Of a stretch of 64,000 nucleotides of DNA, positions 62,881-64,000 are shown piece by piece. Origin of the DNA: CAXBGS01 sp963975425 (GTDB lineage: Bacteria; Planctomycetota; Planctomycetia; Pirellulales; Pirellulaceae); NCBI GenBank assembly GCA_963975425.1, contig CAXBGS010000006.1:310001-374000 (forward strand), in the 5' to 3' direction. The stretch's first letter is position 1. Every line of letters begins with the position of its first letter. Below the pieces are notes generated by a model, which did not search any database, had not been told where the DNA came from, and saw nothing but the letters and a program-made list of their open reading frames with translations. The translations under genes and the position numbers were made by a program.

Positions 62881-64000
62881 ATGAAGCATGGATCTCAGGG
62901 CTCGGCGCCAATTGAGTTACTAAAGGTTTCCATGGTTTCGGTCGTTTTTCTGGCGATCGCCTTTTGGTGGTTCCAAGAAGAACGACCCAATCCACCGTCG
63001 GTGACTCCGTCGACTGATGCTCGCGATCGAATCACTCCCAAACTGGTACAGTCGTCACCTGTTGAGAAGGAATCGCCTAATACTGGTCCTGATGAAGTTT
63101 TTTTTCCAGTCGATGTCCCAAAAAAGAACGCGGCCGCACTCTCGCCCGATAACAAACAGTCATCCAAGCAAGTCCCCGCTGCGATCAAAACAACGGACGA
63201 AAAGGGAAGCAAACCTCCGATAGCCGAGTTAGTCGATTCAGCAATTGAAGATGCAGAGCCGACGAATCAAAAGCGGTCCGCACGATTGAAGATACCTATT
63301 CCGAGTCAATCGGAAATCGATACTGCAAGCGAGGTAGTCAAAGAAGTATATTCCACGCAACTCGCTGAAGCGAAGTCGGCGCTGAAAAAGAACGAGTTGG
63401 CACGACAAATGGCGGTCGTTGCTGCGGACACCGACGAACTCGCTTCACGGTTCGTTTTGCTGCGATCCGCAAAGAACATCGCCATCAGCACGGGCGACGT
63501 CGTTCATGCAATGGAGTTCGTAAATACGCTCATACACAACTTCGACGTTGATGCGTTCAGCATGCGGACGGATTGCCTCATTAGAGTCTCTCAGCTTTTA
63601 ACGTCTCCAGAGCAAAACCGCGCGTACGGTGAAGCTACCTTGTCCGTGGTGGACGAGATGGTCGATCACGACTTGTATGCGGGCTCGGATAAGCTGCTGA
63701 GGCTGGCGCACTCGGCGGCACTCAAGAGCCGTGACATCGAACTAATCAAAGCGATCGTCGCAAAAAAGGGTTTGGTCAAACGCTACCTCAGCGAGTACGA
63801 ATCGATTCGATCATCGTTTCAGGCACTCGAAACGAATCCTGGTGACTCAGTTGCTGCAGGAAAAGTCGGGCAATTCTATTGTTTTGTCAGAGGACTTTGG
63901 GGGCGTGGGATTCCGCTACTGGCAGCATCGGATTTAGAATCGTTACGTGAGATTGCGAGCCTTGAACTTGCAAATCCTTCGGCGGCGGCGCAGAGGGTTG
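62881..64000 (+). CDS. Planctomycete surface-type protein, N-terminal part (runs off the window)
   Basis: 373 codons in the window, from ATG 62881. A membrane anchor (LLKVSMVSVVFLAIAFWW) is followed by a Pro/Ser/Lys-rich spacer. From about residue 130 there is the domain seen before LamG-type modules in planctomycete proteins: VVKEVYSTQLAEAKSALKKN, ASRFVLLRSAKNIAISTGDV, FDVDAFSMRTDCLIRVSQLL, then VGQFYCFVRGLWGRGIPLLA with the LLA-x-S-D stretch. The expected LamG or enzymatic C-terminus lies beyond 64000. Function unknown; secreted or surface-exposed by inference. Confidence 0.75.
   Translation, partial: MKHGSQGSAPIELLKVSMVSVVFLAIAFWWFQEERPNPPSVTPSTDARDRITPKLVQSSPVEKESPNTGPDEVFFPVDVPKKNAAALSPDNKQSSKQVPAAIKTTDEKGSKPPIAELVDSAIEDAEPTNQKRSARLKIPIPSQSEIDTASEVVKEVYSTQLAEAKSALKKNELARQMAVVAADTDELASRFVLLRSAKNIAISTGDVVHAMEFVNTLIHNFDVDAFSMRTDCLIRVSQLLTSPEQNRAYGEATLSVVDEMVDHDLYAGSDKLLRLAHSAALKSRDIELIKAIVAKKGLVKRYLSEYESIRSSFQALETNPGDSVAAGKVGQFYCFVRGLWGRGIPLLAASDLESLREIASLELANPSAAAQRV

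Overview
The window looks like the chromosome of a marine-type planctomycete (Rhodopirellula/Rubripirellula-like). The evidence is a cell-surface SHD1-domain protein, a DUF1598 protein, the N-terminal part of a planctomycete LamG-type protein, and many secreted or His/Cys-rich small proteins. No rRNA, insertion sequence or CRISPR array is visible. Nothing here was searched against a database; all calls are from reading the translated sequence.

Layout. (1) 1-3.6 kb, minus: a heavy-metal RND efflux operon (small Cys-rich secreted protein, CzcB/CusB-type adaptor, CzcA/CusA-type pump cut by the window edge). (2) 4.0-11.6 kb, minus: a glycogen and stress cluster with an SHD1 protein, GlgX debranching enzyme, coiled-coil secreted protein, stand-alone CBM48 protein, tandem universal stress protein, GlgP-type phosphorylase, BON protein and Cys-rich secreted protein. 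(3) 11.8-12.6 kb, plus: an orphan zinc-finger anti-sigma-like membrane protein. (4) 12.7-20.8 kb, minus: a complete V-type ATPase operon in a circularly permuted order (LOG-YHS fusion, B, D, I, K, E, DUF2764, A); the ring subunit carries residues typical of Na+ coupling. (5) 20.9-25 kb: a decay zone with broken P-type ATPase, FtsX permease, RND adaptor and His-rich genes around an intact DUF1598 gene. (6) 25-33.2 kb: a second, complete CusBA-type efflux pair, a paralogue of the anti-sigma-like protein, and a His/Met-rich lipoprotein.

(7) About 34.4-54.7 kb is an accessory region, most likely an integrative element inserted at tRNA-Asp (minus, 54.7 kb), with a tyrosine recombinase next to that tRNA. 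It holds, from left to right, a tRNA-fMet 3'-half remnant, two small overlapping genes, a GC-rich array of strong hairpins, a Ser/Thr kinase, a two-gene unit of an XRE-pseudokinase and a HEPN/membrane/Cas4-like protein, a VirD4/TraD-like coupling ATPase bracketed by two copies of the same two-gene module, a train of small genes separated by perfect hairpins, an MT-A70 methyltransferase, an excisionase-like HTH protein, and a Gabija defence pair (GajA and GajB). The XRE-pseudokinase/HEPN-Cas4-like unit and the mirrored coupling-ATPase cassette are the best candidates for undescribed systems.

(8) 55-60 kb: an intergenic stretch built of several different short tandem repeats, then chromosomal genes (an L7/L12-tail protein, a large secreted/membrane protein with an ABC ATPase). 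(9) 60.1-64 kb: tRNA-Ala followed by a second recombinase homologous to the first, then 1.6 kb of mostly non-coding remnants, and the start of a planctomycete surface-type protein that runs off the end.
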